Shown: positions 50,374-60,940, counted from the first letter of the stretch. The stretch: 64,000 nucleotides of DNA from Mesobacillus campisalis (GCF_000986785.1 NZ_LAYY01000005.1:124001-188000); one strand, 5' to 3'. Notes: generated from the sequence alone by a model not told the origin. Made by a program: numbers and translations.

Positions 50374-51906
50374 ATGAACAGTAAGAGAACAGTATTTTTT
50401 TCCTCCTTAGCCATCAGTTTGGCTTTGATCAGCGTTGGAGTATTTGCACCAAAACAAATGGAAAGCTTCTCAAACAATTCCCTTGAATTCATCTATAATA
50501 ATCTCGGCTGGTTCATTCTTGCGAGTGTATTTTTCTTCTTCGCCTTTTGCATGTATATTGGACTTTCGAAGTTTGGGCATATCAGGCTTGGTGATGACAG
50601 CGATCGGCCTGAATATAAAACAGCTACCTGGATTGGAATGCTGTTTAGTGCTTCCATTGGCATCAGTCTCGTATTTTGGGGTGTTGCAGAACCTGTTTCC
50701 TATTATATTGATCCCCCTTTTGGAACAGGTTCCTCGGAAGAATCCGCAAAACTTGCCATGCAATTCGTTTATCTGCATTGGGGAGTCTCTGCTTGGGCGT
50801 GTTATGCGGTTGTAGGTGTCTCTTTGGCCTTTTTCCAGTTTCGCAAAAAACTCCCAGCCTCTCTTAGTTCCGTTTTTTATCCCTTAATCGGTGAAAAGGT
50901 TAGAGGTCCTTTCGGCAAAATGATTGATGTGATGGTCATCTTATCGATTGTCATTGGAATCGCGACTTCCCTGGGCTTTGGAACATTGCAGGTGAACAGC
51001 GGAATGAATTACTTATGGGGAATTCCGGTAAGTTTTTATACCCAAGTGGGAATTATCGTTGTTGTCAGCCTCATTTACATTGGCTCAACCGTTTCAGGGC
51101 TGCAGGGAGCGATGAAGCATCTCTCCAATCTTAATATGCTGCTGGCCTTTGCTTTATTAGGGTTCGTATTGCTTCTTGGGCCAACGCAGTCCATTTTAAA
51201 AATCTTTATTCAAGGGATAGGAGATTACGCTCAAAATTTTATTGGAATGTCATTTAGGACGGAACCATACAGGGAAGGATCCTGGATCGCCAGCTGGACG
51301 CTGTTTTACTTTGGATGGTGGATTGCATGGGCCCCACTTGTAGGCAGCTTTGTAGCCAGAATATCGAAAGGGAGAACCATAAAAGAGTTTATGATAGGAG
51401 CTATTTTTATCCCTGTCTTAGGGGCGTTCTTCTGGTTTGCCGTTATGGGAGGATCAGCTATAGATCTTATTCAAAACAGCGGCGAAACAGCTATCGCTGC
51501 CGCTGTTTCCACTGATGTTACCTCTGCATTGTTCAAGTTCTTTGACTATTTTCCAATGAGTGTATTTCTAAGTATTTTAGCCATGGTATTAGTTCTCGTT
51601 TTCTTTATTACTTCTGCAAATTCAGCTGTTTTTGTACTAGGAATGATCAGTGAAAACGGGAATCCAAATCCTTCCCACTCAACGAAAATAATATGGGGAA
51701 TTGTGGTTGGTGCCGTATCCAGTGTACTAATTATGACCGGAGGCTTAGCAGGTTTGCAATCCGCACTAGTTGCTACATCGATACCATTATCCGTTTTAAT
51801 GCTCGTTATGTGTTATTCAACCTATAAAGGGTTGAAGAATGAATGGAAAATTGCGAAGCAGGGGGACGGTTCTCGTGCCTCAATTAAGGATGAGCGTTCG
51901 GCATGA
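50374..51906 (+). CDS. BCCT-family transporter, second copy
   Basis: About 510 residues and 12 membrane segments. Signatures: 'MLFSASIGISLVFWGVAEPV', the Trp-rich 'WTLFYFGWWIAWAPLVGSFVARISKGRTIKEF' region (residues 310-342), and 'ITSANSAVFVLGMIS'. ATG 50374 follows AAGGAG. It is last in line after the D-malate-type dehydrogenase and probably brings in the substrate of the sigma-54 operon. The last 15 or so codons ('KQGDGSRASIKDERSA') come from a GGGGACGG element that has replaced the original 3' end. Confidence 0.9.
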   Translation: MNSKRTVFFSSLAISLALISVGVFAPKQMESFSNNSLEFIYNNLGWFILASVFFFFAFCMYIGLSKFGHIRLGDDSDRPEYKTATWIGMLFSASIGISLVFWGVAEPVSYYIDPPFGTGSSEESAKLAMQFVYLHWGVSAWACYAVVGVSLAFFQFRKKLPASLSSVFYPLIGEKVRGPFGKMIDVMVILSIVIGIATSLGFGTLQVNSGMNYLWGIPVSFYTQVGIIVVVSLIYIGSTVSGLQGAMKHLSNLNMLLAFALLGFVLLLGPTQSILKIFIQGIGDYAQNFIGMSFRTEPYREGSWIASWTLFYFGWWIAWAPLVGSFVARISKGRTIKEFMIGAIFIPVLGAFFWFAVMGGSAIDLIQNSGETAIAAAVSTDVTSALFKFFDYFPMSVFLSILAMVLVLVFFITSANSAVFVLGMISENGNPNPSHSTKIIWGIVVGAVSSVLIMTGGLAGLQSALVATSIPLSVLMLVMCYSTYKGLKNEWKIAKQGDGSRASIKDERSA

Positions 51907-52021
51907 ACGGAACGAAATACTTAAGTGGAAAAAGGGGCACAATGGGCAGCGTTAACGGCTCGTTATGCCTTTTTTTTCTGCAAAACGCCCCTTGTTTCCA
52001 CTAAAAAACCGTCCCCATGCG
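51857..52021. repeat. GGGGACGGTTCT element split across BCCT 3' end
   Basis: The left arm (GAAGCAGGGGGACGGTTCTC) lies inside the BCCT reading frame; the right arm ACCGTCCCCATGCG is at 52008-52021. Between them is a large hairpin, AGTGGAAA...GGGGC / GCCCC...TTTCCACT. Confidence 0.75.
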
Positions 52022-52090
52022 TTTCGTTTCACCTTGGTTTTTTTATATGCTAGAATGCAACTGGGGCGGATAAATGGGTGCTGGGAAGGG

Positions 52091-52121
52091 CATTATATAT
52101 AATGCTTTTTGTTTTTTTCAG
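52091..52121 (+). terminator. Terminator-like hairpin upstream of urease genes
   Basis: GCATTATATATAATGC is a 16-bp palindrome followed by TTTTTGTTTTTTT. Confidence 0.7.
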
Positions 52122-52146
52122 TAAAGTGCCAAAAGTCCCCCCTTTT

Positions 52147-52167
52147 CTCCCCAAAGGGAGTTTTTTT
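52147..52167 (+). terminator. Second terminator-like hairpin upstream of ureA
   Basis: CTCCC-CAAA-GGGAG followed by T7, ending 30 bases before ureA. Could be an attenuator. Confidence 0.6.
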
Positions 52168-52196
52168 AATAGCAAAAATGAAAGGAGGTTGAGTCG

Positions 52197-52499
52197 ATGC
52201 ATTTATTGCCAAGGGAAATGGACAAGCTCATGATTGTTGTGGCAGCAGACCTTGCAAAGCGCCGAAGAGACCGGGGTTTAAAATTAAATTATCCGGAGGC
52301 CATAGCTCTCATCACTTATGAAGTTTTGGAAGGGGCAAGGGACGGGAAATCTGTAGCCGAGCTGATGGAGTATGGAGCAACGATATTGTCCCGGGAAGAT
52401 GTGATGGAAGGAATCCCCGAAATGATAGATGATATCCAGGTGGAAGCCACTTTTCCGGATGGGACGAAATTAGTGACAGTTCATAGTCCGATACGATAA
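52197..52499 (+). CDS. ureA: Urease gamma subunit
   Basis: 100 residues, standard length. '[23 protein letters not shown]' region, '[21 protein letters not shown]' and '[20 protein letters not shown]' are diagnostic. Structural subunit of the nickel urease, which splits urea to ammonia and carbamate. AAAGGAGG lies upstream. First gene of ureABCEFGD. Confidence 0.97.
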   Translation: MHLLPREMDKLMIVVAADLAKRRRDRGLKLNYPEAIALITYEVLEGARDGKSVAELMEYGATILSREDVMEGIPEMIDDIQVEATFPDGTKLVTVHSPIR

Positions 52500-52515
52500 C
52501 CAGGAGGGAACGCTC

Positions 52516-52839
52516 ATGTTGCCAGGCGAATACATTCTCAAGGAAGAAGACATTATTTGCAACGAAGGCAAAGAAGTATTTACACTTTCCGTAACAAACA
52601 CCGGTGACCGCCCCGTTCAAATAGGTTCCCATTACCATTTTTATGAAGTGAACGAAGCGCTTCAGTTTAATCGGAAGGAAGCCTATGGAAAACGGCTCAA
52701 CATTCCGGCTGGAGCGGCTGTTCGCTTTGAACCTGGTGATGAAAAGGAAATCCAGCTTATTAACTACGCCGGAGAACGCCGTGTATACGGGTTTAATAAT
52801 AAAGTAGAAGGATCATTGGAAAGCAGGGATGACTCTTGA
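52516..52839 (+). CDS. ureB: Urease beta subunit
   Basis: 107 residues. '[20 protein letters not shown]', '[21 protein letters not shown]', '[21 protein letters not shown]' and '[12 protein letters not shown]' are UreB hallmarks. It lies 16 bases after ureA and overlaps ureC by 4 bases. Confidence 0.97.
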   Translation: MLPGEYILKEEDIICNEGKEVFTLSVTNTGDRPVQIGSHYHFYEVNEALQFNRKEAYGKRLNIPAGAAVRFEPGDEKEIQLINYAGERRVYGFNNKVEGSLESRDDS

Positions 52840-54551
52840 GTTTTAACATGTCCAGGAAACAATATGCTGAAATGTTCGGTCCGACAACAGGTGACTCTGT
52901 CCGGCTTGCTGATACGGATTTATTTATTCAGATAGAAAAGGACTATACCCAATATGGAGAAGAGGTTGTTTTCGGCGGAGGTAAGGTCATTCGGGACGGA
53001 ATGGGACAGCATCCGCTTGCCACCAGGGAAAAAGACGGTGTGCCGGACACGGTGATTACCAATGCCGTTATTCTGGATTACACTGGAATCTATAAAGCGG
53101 ATATTGCGATTCGGGACGGAAAAATTTCCGGAATCGGAAAAGCCGGCAACCCGCTTATTATGGATAAAGTGGATATCATCATTGGCGCGTCCACGGAAAT
53201 TATAGCCGGTGAAGGCTTTATTGTTACGGCCGGAGCAATTGATACGCATGTTCACTTTATGAATCCCGAACAGGTTTCACTGGCGTTAGCAGCAGGGACA
53301 ACCACATTGATCGGGGGAGGCACGGGGCCTGCAACCGGATCACGGGCCACAACGGTCACTCCGGGCGAATGGAACATACATCGCATGTTAATGGCGGCGG
53401 AAGGACTTCCAATCAACATTGGTTTCACCGGAAAAGGAAGTGCCGCGGCCATGGAGCCTTTAGCGGAGCAAATAAAAGCTGGTGTAATCGGCCTTAAAGT
53501 GCACGAAGACTGGGGAGCAACTGCTTCAGCCCTGGATCACGCCTTACGTGCAGCTGACAAATATGATATTCAAGTCGCCCTTCACGCAGATACGCTAAAC
53601 GAAAATGGCTTTATGGAGAATACCATGGCCGCGGTAAAAGGCCGGGTTCTTCACATGTATCATACGGAAGGTGCAGGCGGTGGACATGCCCCCGACCTAA
53701 TCAAATCAGCAGGATATTTAAATATTCTCCCTTCATCAACAAATCCTACCTTACCTTATACGGTTAACACAATTGACGAACATCTTGATATGGTGATGGT
53801 TTGCCATCATCTCAATCCTTCGGTGCCCGAAGATATTGCTTTTGCGGATTCAAGAATTAGAAGAGAGACGATTGCAGCTGAAGATATCCTTCAGGACATG
53901 GGTGTATTTAGCATGGTCAGCTCGGATTCACAGGCAATGGGACGTGTCGGAGAGGTTATTTTGCGTACGTGGCAAACGGCGGACAAAATGAAAAAACAAA
54001 GAGGCCTTCTGCAGGGAGACAGCCAATATGCCGATAACAACCGTGCCAAGCGCTACATCGCAAAATATACGATTAATCCTGCGATTACGCATGGAATTTC
54101 CAACTATGTCGGCTCAATCGAAGTCGGTAAAATGGCGGATCTTGTCCTTTGGTCCCCGAAATTCTTTGGTGTGAAGCCCGAGATGATCCTAAAGAACGGA
54201 CTGGCGGTAAAAGCCTTGATGGGAGATGCAAATGCTTCCATCCCAACGCCGCAGCCGTATATCTACCGTCCAATGTATGCCCAGTTCGGAAAAGCTTTGC
54301 CAAAAAGCTCGGCTACATTCATTTCACAAGCCGCTTACGAAGATGGAGTACATGAAAAGCTTGGTCTTGAAAAATTGATTCATCCTGTTGGAGGAATCCG
54401 CACGCTGTCTAAAAAAGATATGAAGCTCAATGCTGAAACACCTGAAATCACGGTGGATCCGCAAACCTATGAGGTTCGTGTCAATGGAGAGCTGCTGACA
54501 TGCGAACCTGTGGATGTCGTTCCAATGGGACAGCGTTATTTCCTATTCTGA
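52836..54551 (+). CDS. ureC: Urease alpha (catalytic) subunit
   Basis: 571 residues, normal length. Nickel ligands appear in 'GAIDTHVHF', the carbamylated lysine 'GLKVHEDWG', 'ALHADTLNE' and '[12 protein letters not shown]', plus the flap '[20 protein letters not shown]' and '[14 protein letters not shown]'. All active-site residues looked for are present. The TTG start overlaps ureB; ATG at 52848 has no ribosome site. Confidence 0.98.
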   Translation: MSFNMSRKQYAEMFGPTTGDSVRLADTDLFIQIEKDYTQYGEEVVFGGGKVIRDGMGQHPLATREKDGVPDTVITNAVILDYTGIYKADIAIRDGKISGIGKAGNPLIMDKVDIIIGASTEIIAGEGFIVTAGAIDTHVHFMNPEQVSLALAAGTTTLIGGGTGPATGSRATTVTPGEWNIHRMLMAAEGLPINIGFTGKGSAAAMEPLAEQIKAGVIGLKVHEDWGATASALDHALRAADKYDIQVALHADTLNENGFMENTMAAVKGRVLHMYHTEGAGGGHAPDLIKSAGYLNILPSSTNPTLPYTVNTIDEHLDMVMVCHHLNPSVPEDIAFADSRIRRETIAAEDILQDMGVFSMVSSDSQAMGRVGEVILRTWQTADKMKKQRGLLQGDSQYADNNRAKRYIAKYTINPAITHGISNYVGSIEVGKMADLVLWSPKFFGVKPEMILKNGLAVKALMGDANASIPTPQPYIYRPMYAQFGKALPKSSATFISQAAYEDGVHEKLGLEKLIHPVGGIRTLSKKDMKLNAETPEITVDPQTYEVRVNGELLTCEPVDVVPMGQRYFLF

Positions 54552-54561
54552 GGTGAAAGAA

Positions 54562-55017
54562 TTGATTATTGATAAGATTGTCGGAAATCTAGAAGATATG
54601 GATCCAAAAGAAATCAGCAAGCGCCACATGGAGAAAGTCTATCTTGAGAGCGCCAGCCTGGTGAAAAGAATTCAGCGGGTCAAAACAGACCATGGAAATG
54701 AGCTGGGGATTCGCTTGAGAGAGCCCCGCGATCTTTTAGCCGGCGATGTACTGTATATGGACGATAAAAATATGATTGTCATTGATGTGCTTTCGGATGA
54801 CCTGCTTGTCATCAGCCCTAGAAGCCTGAAGGAAATGGGGACGATTGCCCATCAGCTGGGAAACCGGCATATGCCGGCCCAGTTTGAAGAAAACGATATG
54901 CTTGTTCAATACGACTATTTAGTAGAGGAACTTCTTCAAGGGCTTGGAATTCCTTTCAAGCGGGAGGACAGGAAAGTTAAGCAGGCGTTCCGGCATATAG
55001 GTCACAGTCATGGATAA
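54562..55017 (+). CDS. ureE: Urease accessory protein UreE (nickel metallochaperone)
   Basis: About 151 residues. '[21 protein letters not shown]', '[27 protein letters not shown]' and the short His tail 'FRHIGHSHG' match UreE, with the conserved His in 'NRHMP' binding nickel. TTG 54562 follows GAGGTGA just after the ureC stop. It overlaps ureF by 8 bases. Confidence 0.95.
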   Translation: MIIDKIVGNLEDMDPKEISKRHMEKVYLESASLVKRIQRVKTDHGNELGIRLREPRDLLAGDVLYMDDKNMIVIDVLSDDLLVISPRSLKEMGTIAHQLGNRHMPAQFEENDMLVQYDYLVEELLQGLGIPFKREDRKVKQAFRHIGHSHG

Positions 55018-55696
55018 AAACATCCTTTCTTTATTCCAGCTATGCGATTCAAATTTCCCAACGGGCGCCTTCAGCCACTCATTTGGATTGGAAAGTTACA
55101 TCCAGGACAACCTGGTCACCGACCAGGAGACGTTTTACCGGTGGCTGCAGGTGTATTTGCATGAGCAGCTCGTCTATACTGATGGGCTTGCCTGCAGCCT
55201 CGTCTATGAGGCCCTCTCAATTGAAGATTTTGAGCGTATATGGGAACTGGACCGGCTGTTAACGGTTCAAAATCTTCCGAGGGAAACTAGGGAAGGAACA
55301 CAAATGATTGGGAGCCGAATGCTAAAATTAGCACAAACCTTATTCGGCTTCCCTATTCTTTCCAAATATAATGAGGAAATAAGAAAGAAACATTCTTTCG
55401 GCCATCCTTCCATCGTGTTTACGATGGTCGCTCACGGCCTTGGAGTATCAAAAACAAATGCCATCCTCTATTACTTGTATTCTTCCATTTCCAGCATGGT
55501 ACAAAATGGGGTGCGTGCCATTCCGCTTGGCCAGACGGGAGGGCAAATGATCATCCATCGATTCGTGTCCGACCTGACCAAGGCCGTAGAAAAAATATTG
55601 TTGCTGGGGGAGGAAGACTTTGGCATTGTATCACCAGGATTGGAATTATCCCAAATGAAGCATGAACGGGTAAATATTCGTATTTTCATGTCTTAA
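55010..55696 (+). CDS. ureF: Urease accessory protein UreF
   Basis: 228 residues. '[21 protein letters not shown]' at the N-terminus and '[14 protein letters not shown]' near residue 165-180 are diagnostic. UreF acts with UreD and UreG as the complex that loads nickel into apo-urease. Overlaps ureE, so translation is probably coupled. Confidence 0.96.
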   Translation: MDKNILSLFQLCDSNFPTGAFSHSFGLESYIQDNLVTDQETFYRWLQVYLHEQLVYTDGLACSLVYEALSIEDFERIWELDRLLTVQNLPRETREGTQMIGSRMLKLAQTLFGFPILSKYNEEIRKKHSFGHPSIVFTMVAHGLGVSKTNAILYYLYSSISSMVQNGVRAIPLGQTGGQMIIHRFVSDLTKAVEKILLLGEEDFGIVSPGLELSQMKHERVNIRIFMS

Positions 55697-55729
55697 TTTT
55701 TATCAAAGAAGTTTAAAGGAAGTGTTTGA

Positions 55730-56341
55730 ATGGAACCAATTAAAATCGGAATTGGGGGCCCTGTTGGAGCAGGAAAAACCATGCTTGTCGAAAAGTTGAC
55801 TCGTCATCTGCAAGATGAAATCCAAATGGCGGTTGTCACCAATGATATCTATACAAAAGAAGACGCGAAATTTCTTATCCAGAATGGCGTTCTCCCTGAG
55901 GACCGGATCATCGGGGTGGAAACGGGGGGCTGTCCTCATACCGCCATCCGTGAAGATGCATCAATGAACTTTGCCGCTATTGATGAACTGATAGAACGCC
56001 ATCCTGGTGTTGAACTCATTTTTGTTGAAAGCGGCGGCGATAATCTCGCGGCTACTTTCAGCCCGGAGCTCGTTGATTTTTCCATTTATATCATTGATGT
56101 GGCGCAAGGCGAGAAGATTCCGCGCAAGGGCGGCCAGGGAATGATTAAATCGGATTTATTCATCATCAATAAAACCGACCTTGCTCCCTTTGTCGGGGCC
56201 AGCCTCGAGGTGATGGAGCAGGATACAAAGGTGTTCCGCGGAGATAAACCATTTGTCTTCACAAACTTAAAGGATGAGGACGGCCTTGGCCAGGTCATTG
56301 ACTGGATCAAGAAGAATGCCTTATTAAAAGGATTGGATTAA
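55730..56341 (+). CDS. ureG: Urease accessory GTPase UreG
   Basis: 203 residues. P-loop '[19 protein letters not shown]', the nickel-site '[10 protein letters not shown]' (Cys-Pro-His), '[19 protein letters not shown]' and '[14 protein letters not shown]' (guanine specificity NKTD) are complete. It hydrolyses GTP to drive nickel delivery. Confidence 0.98.
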   Translation: MEPIKIGIGGPVGAGKTMLVEKLTRHLQDEIQMAVVTNDIYTKEDAKFLIQNGVLPEDRIIGVETGGCPHTAIREDASMNFAAIDELIERHPGVELIFVESGGDNLAATFSPELVDFSIYIIDVAQGEKIPRKGGQGMIKSDLFIINKTDLAPFVGASLEVMEQDTKVFRGDKPFVFTNLKDEDGLGQVIDWIKKNALLKGLD

Positions 56342-56342
56342 A

Positions 56343-57167
56343 ATGGGTGATTGGACAGGGGAACTATCATTAGACCTGGAAAACCGCAACGGAAAAACCG
56401 TTGCGGGAAATGTCTTTTTCCAGGGGGCATTCAAGGTGATGCGGCCCATTTACCATGATGACTCCGGCCAGGTCTGCTATTACCTTTTGAACCCGGGAGG
56501 CGGATATTTGGATGGCGATCGGTACAGGATGAAAATTTCTGCCGGCGAGGATTCAAAAGTGACCCTAACCACGCAATCGGCCACAAAGGTTTATAAGACG
56601 CCAAAAGATCATGTTTATCAGGAATCAGAAATCCTGCTTAAAAAAGGAAGTTATCTGGAATACCTTCCTGACCCGCTGATTGCGTATGAAAATGCCCATT
56701 ATAAGCAAAAGAACGTTGTCCGGATGGAATCGGGGTCAACGTTCTTGTATACGGATATTCTCACTCCGGGCTGGTCGCCAAGCGGGGAAAAGTTCAGCTA
56801 TGACACGATCCAGTTAAAAACCGAAATTTATTTGGATGGGAAGCTTGGTGTATTCGATCATATCAAGTTGTCTCCGGAGGACAATTCGGTGGAAGGCTTG
56901 GGTTTTATGGAAGGCTTTACCCATCTGGGTTCGCTCATGGCGGTCAGCGAAGAAACAGATAATCAGCTTCTCGATGAGTTGTACGATAAGATTTATTCGG
57001 AACAGGCGAACATCAAATTTGGTCTTTCAAAGCTGGCCATCCCGGGTTTAAGCATTCGGGTGCTGGCGAACTCGACCCAGATTATTGAACGAATTTTTAA
57101 CGATTGCCACAAAATTATCAGTAGAAAGTTGAATCACGCCACGCCACGGTCTTTGAGAAAGTATTAA
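56343..57167 (+). CDS. ureD: Urease accessory protein UreD (UreH)
   Basis: 274 residues. 'NPGGGYLDGDRYRMKISAGED', 'LTTQSATKVYKTPKDHVYQE' and 'LEYLPDPLIAYENAHYKQ' mark UreD/UreH. It binds apo-urease and recruits UreF and UreG. Its ATG lies 1 base after the ureG stop. Last gene of the urease operon; no nickel permease or urea transporter gene follows. Confidence 0.95.
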   Translation: MGDWTGELSLDLENRNGKTVAGNVFFQGAFKVMRPIYHDDSGQVCYYLLNPGGGYLDGDRYRMKISAGEDSKVTLTTQSATKVYKTPKDHVYQESEILLKKGSYLEYLPDPLIAYENAHYKQKNVVRMESGSTFLYTDILTPGWSPSGEKFSYDTIQLKTEIYLDGKLGVFDHIKLSPEDNSVEGLGFMEGFTHLGSLMAVSEETDNQLLDELYDKIYSEQANIKFGLSKLAIPGLSIRVLANSTQIIERIFNDCHKIISRKLNHATPRSLRKY

Positions 57168-57168
57168 C

Positions 57169-57185
57169 GACTGCCTATGGCAGTC
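57169..57185 (+). promoter_or_regulatory. Short hairpin after ureD
   Basis: GACTGCC-TAT-GGCAGTC lies just past the stop codon. No T-run, so not a classic terminator. Confidence 0.5.
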
Positions 57186-57246
57186 CCTCCCTGCAAGTTC
57201 AGCTATAAGGGGGAAGCAACCAACCATTACCGGAGGAGGCCTACCC

Positions 57247-57711
57247 ATGCCTAAAGATAACAATGAAAAGCCCGTTATTAAAAATTTTGAAGTGGATACG
57301 GTATTTGAGGACCGTGTACATGAGCGTTATGCTTTTACGTTTAAAGTAAAAAATAATGAGTATAAAGGCTACTTCCATGAGAATGGAATCCAATGGCATC
57401 ACCCGCACCCGAAACAAATGCTTGGTGATGAACAAATGGAAGCCATTGAATCAAAAATTCATTATTTAATGAGGCAAAATGGAATTTCCAGTGAAGCCGG
57501 AATAGAAGATCTTGAGTTCAAGCCTGCATTTGAAGACAGAATGTACGAACGCCAGCAATTCACCCTGAAAATCCATGGGGAGGAATACAGGGCTCTCCTC
57601 AATAAAGGTGAAATTCAATGGTTCCATCCCAAGCCCCACCAAAAGCTTGAAGACGAACATGTCCAGGCCATTGAAACCGAAATCCACAAAAAAGCCGCCG
57701 AAAAAGAGTGA
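57247..57711 (+). CDS. YheE-like protein with internal duplication (DUF5342-like)
   Basis: 154 residues made of two related halves. Residues 16-75 hold 'FEDRVHERYAFTFKVKNNEY' and 'GIQWHHPHPKQMLGDEQMEAIE'; residues 94-150 hold 'FEDRMYERQQFTLKIHGEEY' and 'EIQWFHPKPHQKLEDEHVQAIE'. Each half resembles the small Bacillus protein YheE, normally a single unit of about 70 residues. No signal peptide or membrane segment; function unknown. GGAGGAGG precedes the ATG. The TGA stop is the first three bases of a GGGGACGG element. Confidence 0.75.
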   Translation: MPKDNNEKPVIKNFEVDTVFEDRVHERYAFTFKVKNNEYKGYFHENGIQWHHPHPKQMLGDEQMEAIESKIHYLMRQNGISSEAGIEDLEFKPAFEDRMYERQQFTLKIHGEEYRALLNKGEIQWFHPKPHQKLEDEHVQAIETEIHKKAAEKE

Positions 57712-57782
57712 TGCACAGGGACGGTTCTCATGCCTCAAAACCAGCGCGTTTGTGAGGCAGCAGAACCGTCCCCATGCATCTG
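57709..57782. repeat. GGGGACGGTTCT element after YheE-like gene
   Basis: Left TGATGCACAGGGACGG supplies the stop codon of the gene before; right CAGCAGAACCGTCCCCATGC. Confidence 0.9.
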
Positions 57783-57788
57783 AATGGG

Positions 57789-57990
57789 AACATAGCCGAA
57801 GAAATTCCGGTTAAGGTAAAAAACAGGGGCATAATATGCGAAAATAAGCGGATATATTTCCCTTACCTACTCTATATAAGGCTGAATCAGAGGATTTAGA
57901 TACACATAAGCGGAAAAACTCCCCTTAAATGGCGGGAAATGCTGGCATTTCCCAAGTTAAGCGGAATTTTTCCGTTTATTTTTCACATTC
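57789..57990. repeat. 200-bp MITE-like repeat, copy 6
   Basis: CATAGCCGAAGAAATTCCGG at the left, TTAAGCGGAATTTTTCCG at the right, inner GGGAAATGCTGGCATTTCCC. It shares 'ATTTCCCTTA' variants with copy 7, so the two form a subgroup. Confidence 0.9.
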
Positions 57991-58110
57991 AGAACATCAT
58001 CCACGTTCCTTTTCTTAACTCAATGTTAATAAGTTGTTATAGTTCTGAAAATTCTCGTTAAAGCACATTTTAGACCTACTTTTTCAGTGGTCTCAAACCG
58101 TCGCAATACA

Positions 58111-60852
58111 TCAATCCATGTAGTTCAAGAGCTGGGCGGCTGGTATGGGTTTGCTGTATAGGTAGCCTTGGACTTCGTTGCATTGTTCTTGTTGCAGGAA
58201 AGTGAGTTGTTCTTCTGTTTCGACTCCTTCTGCAATGACGTTCAGGTGCAGAATCTGGGCCATGGCGATGATGGTTTTGATGACCATTTCGTCTTCGAGG
58301 TGGCCGATTCTTTGGATAAAGGACTGGTCGATTTTGATTTGGTTGATTGGAAACTTGGTCAGGTAGCCTAATGAACTATAGCCTGTGCCAAAATCATCCA
58401 AACTGATCGAAACTCCATACTCATGCAGCTCCTGGAGGACGGGGAGGACCCGCTCGACTTCAATCATCATGCTTTCGGTTATTTCAATATCAACCTTCGA
58501 TGGCCAGATTTCCAAGTCGGAAAGAATGTTTTTGATCTGGGCGGCAAAGTCGGGTTGTTTTAATTGGGAAGCGGACAAATTGACGCCCATTCGCAGCCAG
58601 GTGTAGCCGGCTGTATGCAGCCTTTTCAGCTCTTCACAAGCTGTTTTCAGCACCCAGTTTCCAATCCTTATGATCAATCCAGTTTTCTCTGCAAGGGGAA
58701 CGAACTTGGCTGGCGGTATCTCGCCCAAAATGGGGTGTTTCCACCGGATCAAGGCCTCAAATCCGATCACTTTATTCGTGTCAATATGATGCTGGGGCTG
58801 ATACTCAAGGTAGAGTTCGTTTCGCTCGATAGCATAGTACAAATCCTTGGTAAGGACAATTCTCTCCATTTCTTCCATTCTGGTAGATTGCAAAGGGGAC
58901 AGAGCGATCTTCTCATGTTTTTTGTTGAGCAAATCCTTCATCGCTACCCGTGTTACGTCCTCGGGGGTTTGGCCATCTACAGGGAAAAGGCTGTGCCCAT
59001 AGCTCACCGAAAGCCGGACCTCATGGCTGGAAACACTGAACGATTCTAAAAATACATCTTCCAGCACTTTTGAAAAGAACGGGATTTTCTCTTGGGAACA
59101 AGGCAGGCAAATGGCAAACTCGTTCCCGCCTACGCGATAAACGGTGGCTGTTTTTGGGAAGTTTCTCACCAAACGGCAAGCTACCTTTTTTAGGATGAGG
59201 TCCCCGCTTACATATCCAAATGCAAGATTAAGAGGGTTGAATTCATCAATATCAAGCATAAAGATAGCAAAGGGGGTTAGGGTTTTTCCGTTTCCGCACA
59301 GGTGCTGCAGGTCGTTTTGGAATTGTTTCCGGTTCGGCAGATGAGTCAGCGGATCCATGTTCAATAATTGCCCCAATTCCTCTTTATTCCTTTCACGCTC
59401 AAGGACTAGCTTGACGAGGAAAGTGGCCCTTTCAACCAGCTCTTTTTCCCGGTCGGTAGGAGCATATGGGCGTTTATAGTACATCGCAAATGTCCCGAGC
59501 AATTCCTGATCGATCGTAAGGATTGGGGTCGACCAGCAGGCACGGAAGCCGTATTCCTTCGCCGCTTTCCGAAAGGATTCCCACCTTTTATCTCCATCAA
59601 TATCCATCACAATCGTTTGTTTCTTCGTATAAGCCGCAGCCCCGCAGGAGCCTGCATCAGGGCCGACTTTAATGCCATTGATCGTAGCGATATAATCCTT
59701 GGGAAGGCCTTTTCCCGCGCGGTATGATAAGGTTTCACTCTCTTTTTCATAAAGCAGGATGGAGCAAACCCCTTCGGTTTGGTCTTCTACAAATCTGGTG
59801 ATGGAGTCTAAAATCTTATCAGGGCTGGCTCCGTCACTGATCAGCCGGATAATGTTTTGCTGCCCCTCCAATGCGTATTGGATTTTATTGCTTTGTCTTT
59901 TACGCTCTCTTTCCAAATAATCCGAGTAGATGCAAAACTGGTTCTTCCCGCTTTGTTTCGCCGCATACATGGCAATATCGGCTTTTTGGATGAGACCGGT
60001 AAAAGTTTCGTCATGGGAAGGGTACATGGAAATCCCCATACTGGCTGATAAATAGATTTCATGCTGCTGCAGGTAGATAGGCTGTCCAAGAGCCTCCAGT
60101 ATGCTCTTCCCCTTATCGTTCATTTCATTTACGGAAATATTGGGTAAAACAATTAAAAATTCATCGCCGGCGAATCGCAAAAGGAAATCCTGCGGGGACA
60201 GCAGAGTATTTATCCGGTGGACGAACTCCTGAAGCACGAAGTCTCCCGCATTATGGCCAAAGCGGTCGTTGACGTACTTGAAGTCATCGATATCAATAAA
60301 GAATAAAGCAAATGGGTTGAGAAATAATTCCTCATATTGTTCAAGCTCTGTTAGAAAAGAATGGCTGTAAATCCCTGTCAGCGAATCTGTATAAGCTGTG
60401 TGTTCTAAATCAATCGCATAGGAGAGGAACAGAGCCATATTACGTAAAAGTTCCTTCTCTTCTTCATTAAGAGTCACTTGCCTGGTATCTGTTGCGCAAA
60501 GATTCCCAAACCACGTTCCATCGCGGAGGAAAATCGGCACTCCATAGAAACTTTTAATGCCGAGGGAACGAGGGCCTTCGTATTGGCGTGTACGAAATAG
60601 CTCGTTTGTATTAGGGATGAAAAGTGGTTCACGACCACTCTGAAGGATTAAGGTTCATAAAGCATCCTCAAGAGGCATCCTGGTTCCTTCCGGTAAAATA
60701 ACCTCGTTTACATTCAACGCTTCAAGAACTAAAATTTCCCTTTCCTGATGGAGCTTGGTGAGGCAAAACGTGTTCATCTTTATTGACTTCGACAACATTG
60801 AAAAGATGGGAGCAGTAGCTTCTTTAAGCCGTTGGTATTTTCGAAGATCCAT
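58111..60852 (-). pseudogene. GAF-GGDEF-GAF-GGDEF-EAL cyclic-di-GMP protein, interrupted by one in-frame stop
   Basis: The frame from ATG 60852 (behind GAGAGGTTG) reads 65 codons, meets TGA at 60655-60657, then continues in the same frame to 58111. Joined, the first GAF domain is continuous: '...MPLEDAL[stop]TLILQSGREPLFIPNTN'. Related GAF domains often have Cys at this point, one base from TGA. Downstream are GGDEF 1 ('RFAGDEFLIVL', largely intact), a second GAF, GGDEF 2 ('RVGGNEFAICL', altered) and EAL ('GFEALIRWKHP', 'DDFGTGYSSLGYL', 'GVETEEQL'). A protein of 809 residues may start from GTG 60540, losing half the first GAF. It is either a recent nonsense mutation or a sequencing error. Confidence 0.8.
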
Positions 60853-60940
60853 GCTGGCAACCTCTCTAAACTGGTATAAATAAACCTTTTGGTTAGTTTA
60901 ACAAAAAGAGGAAACTAATTAAAATGATACATATTGGGTG

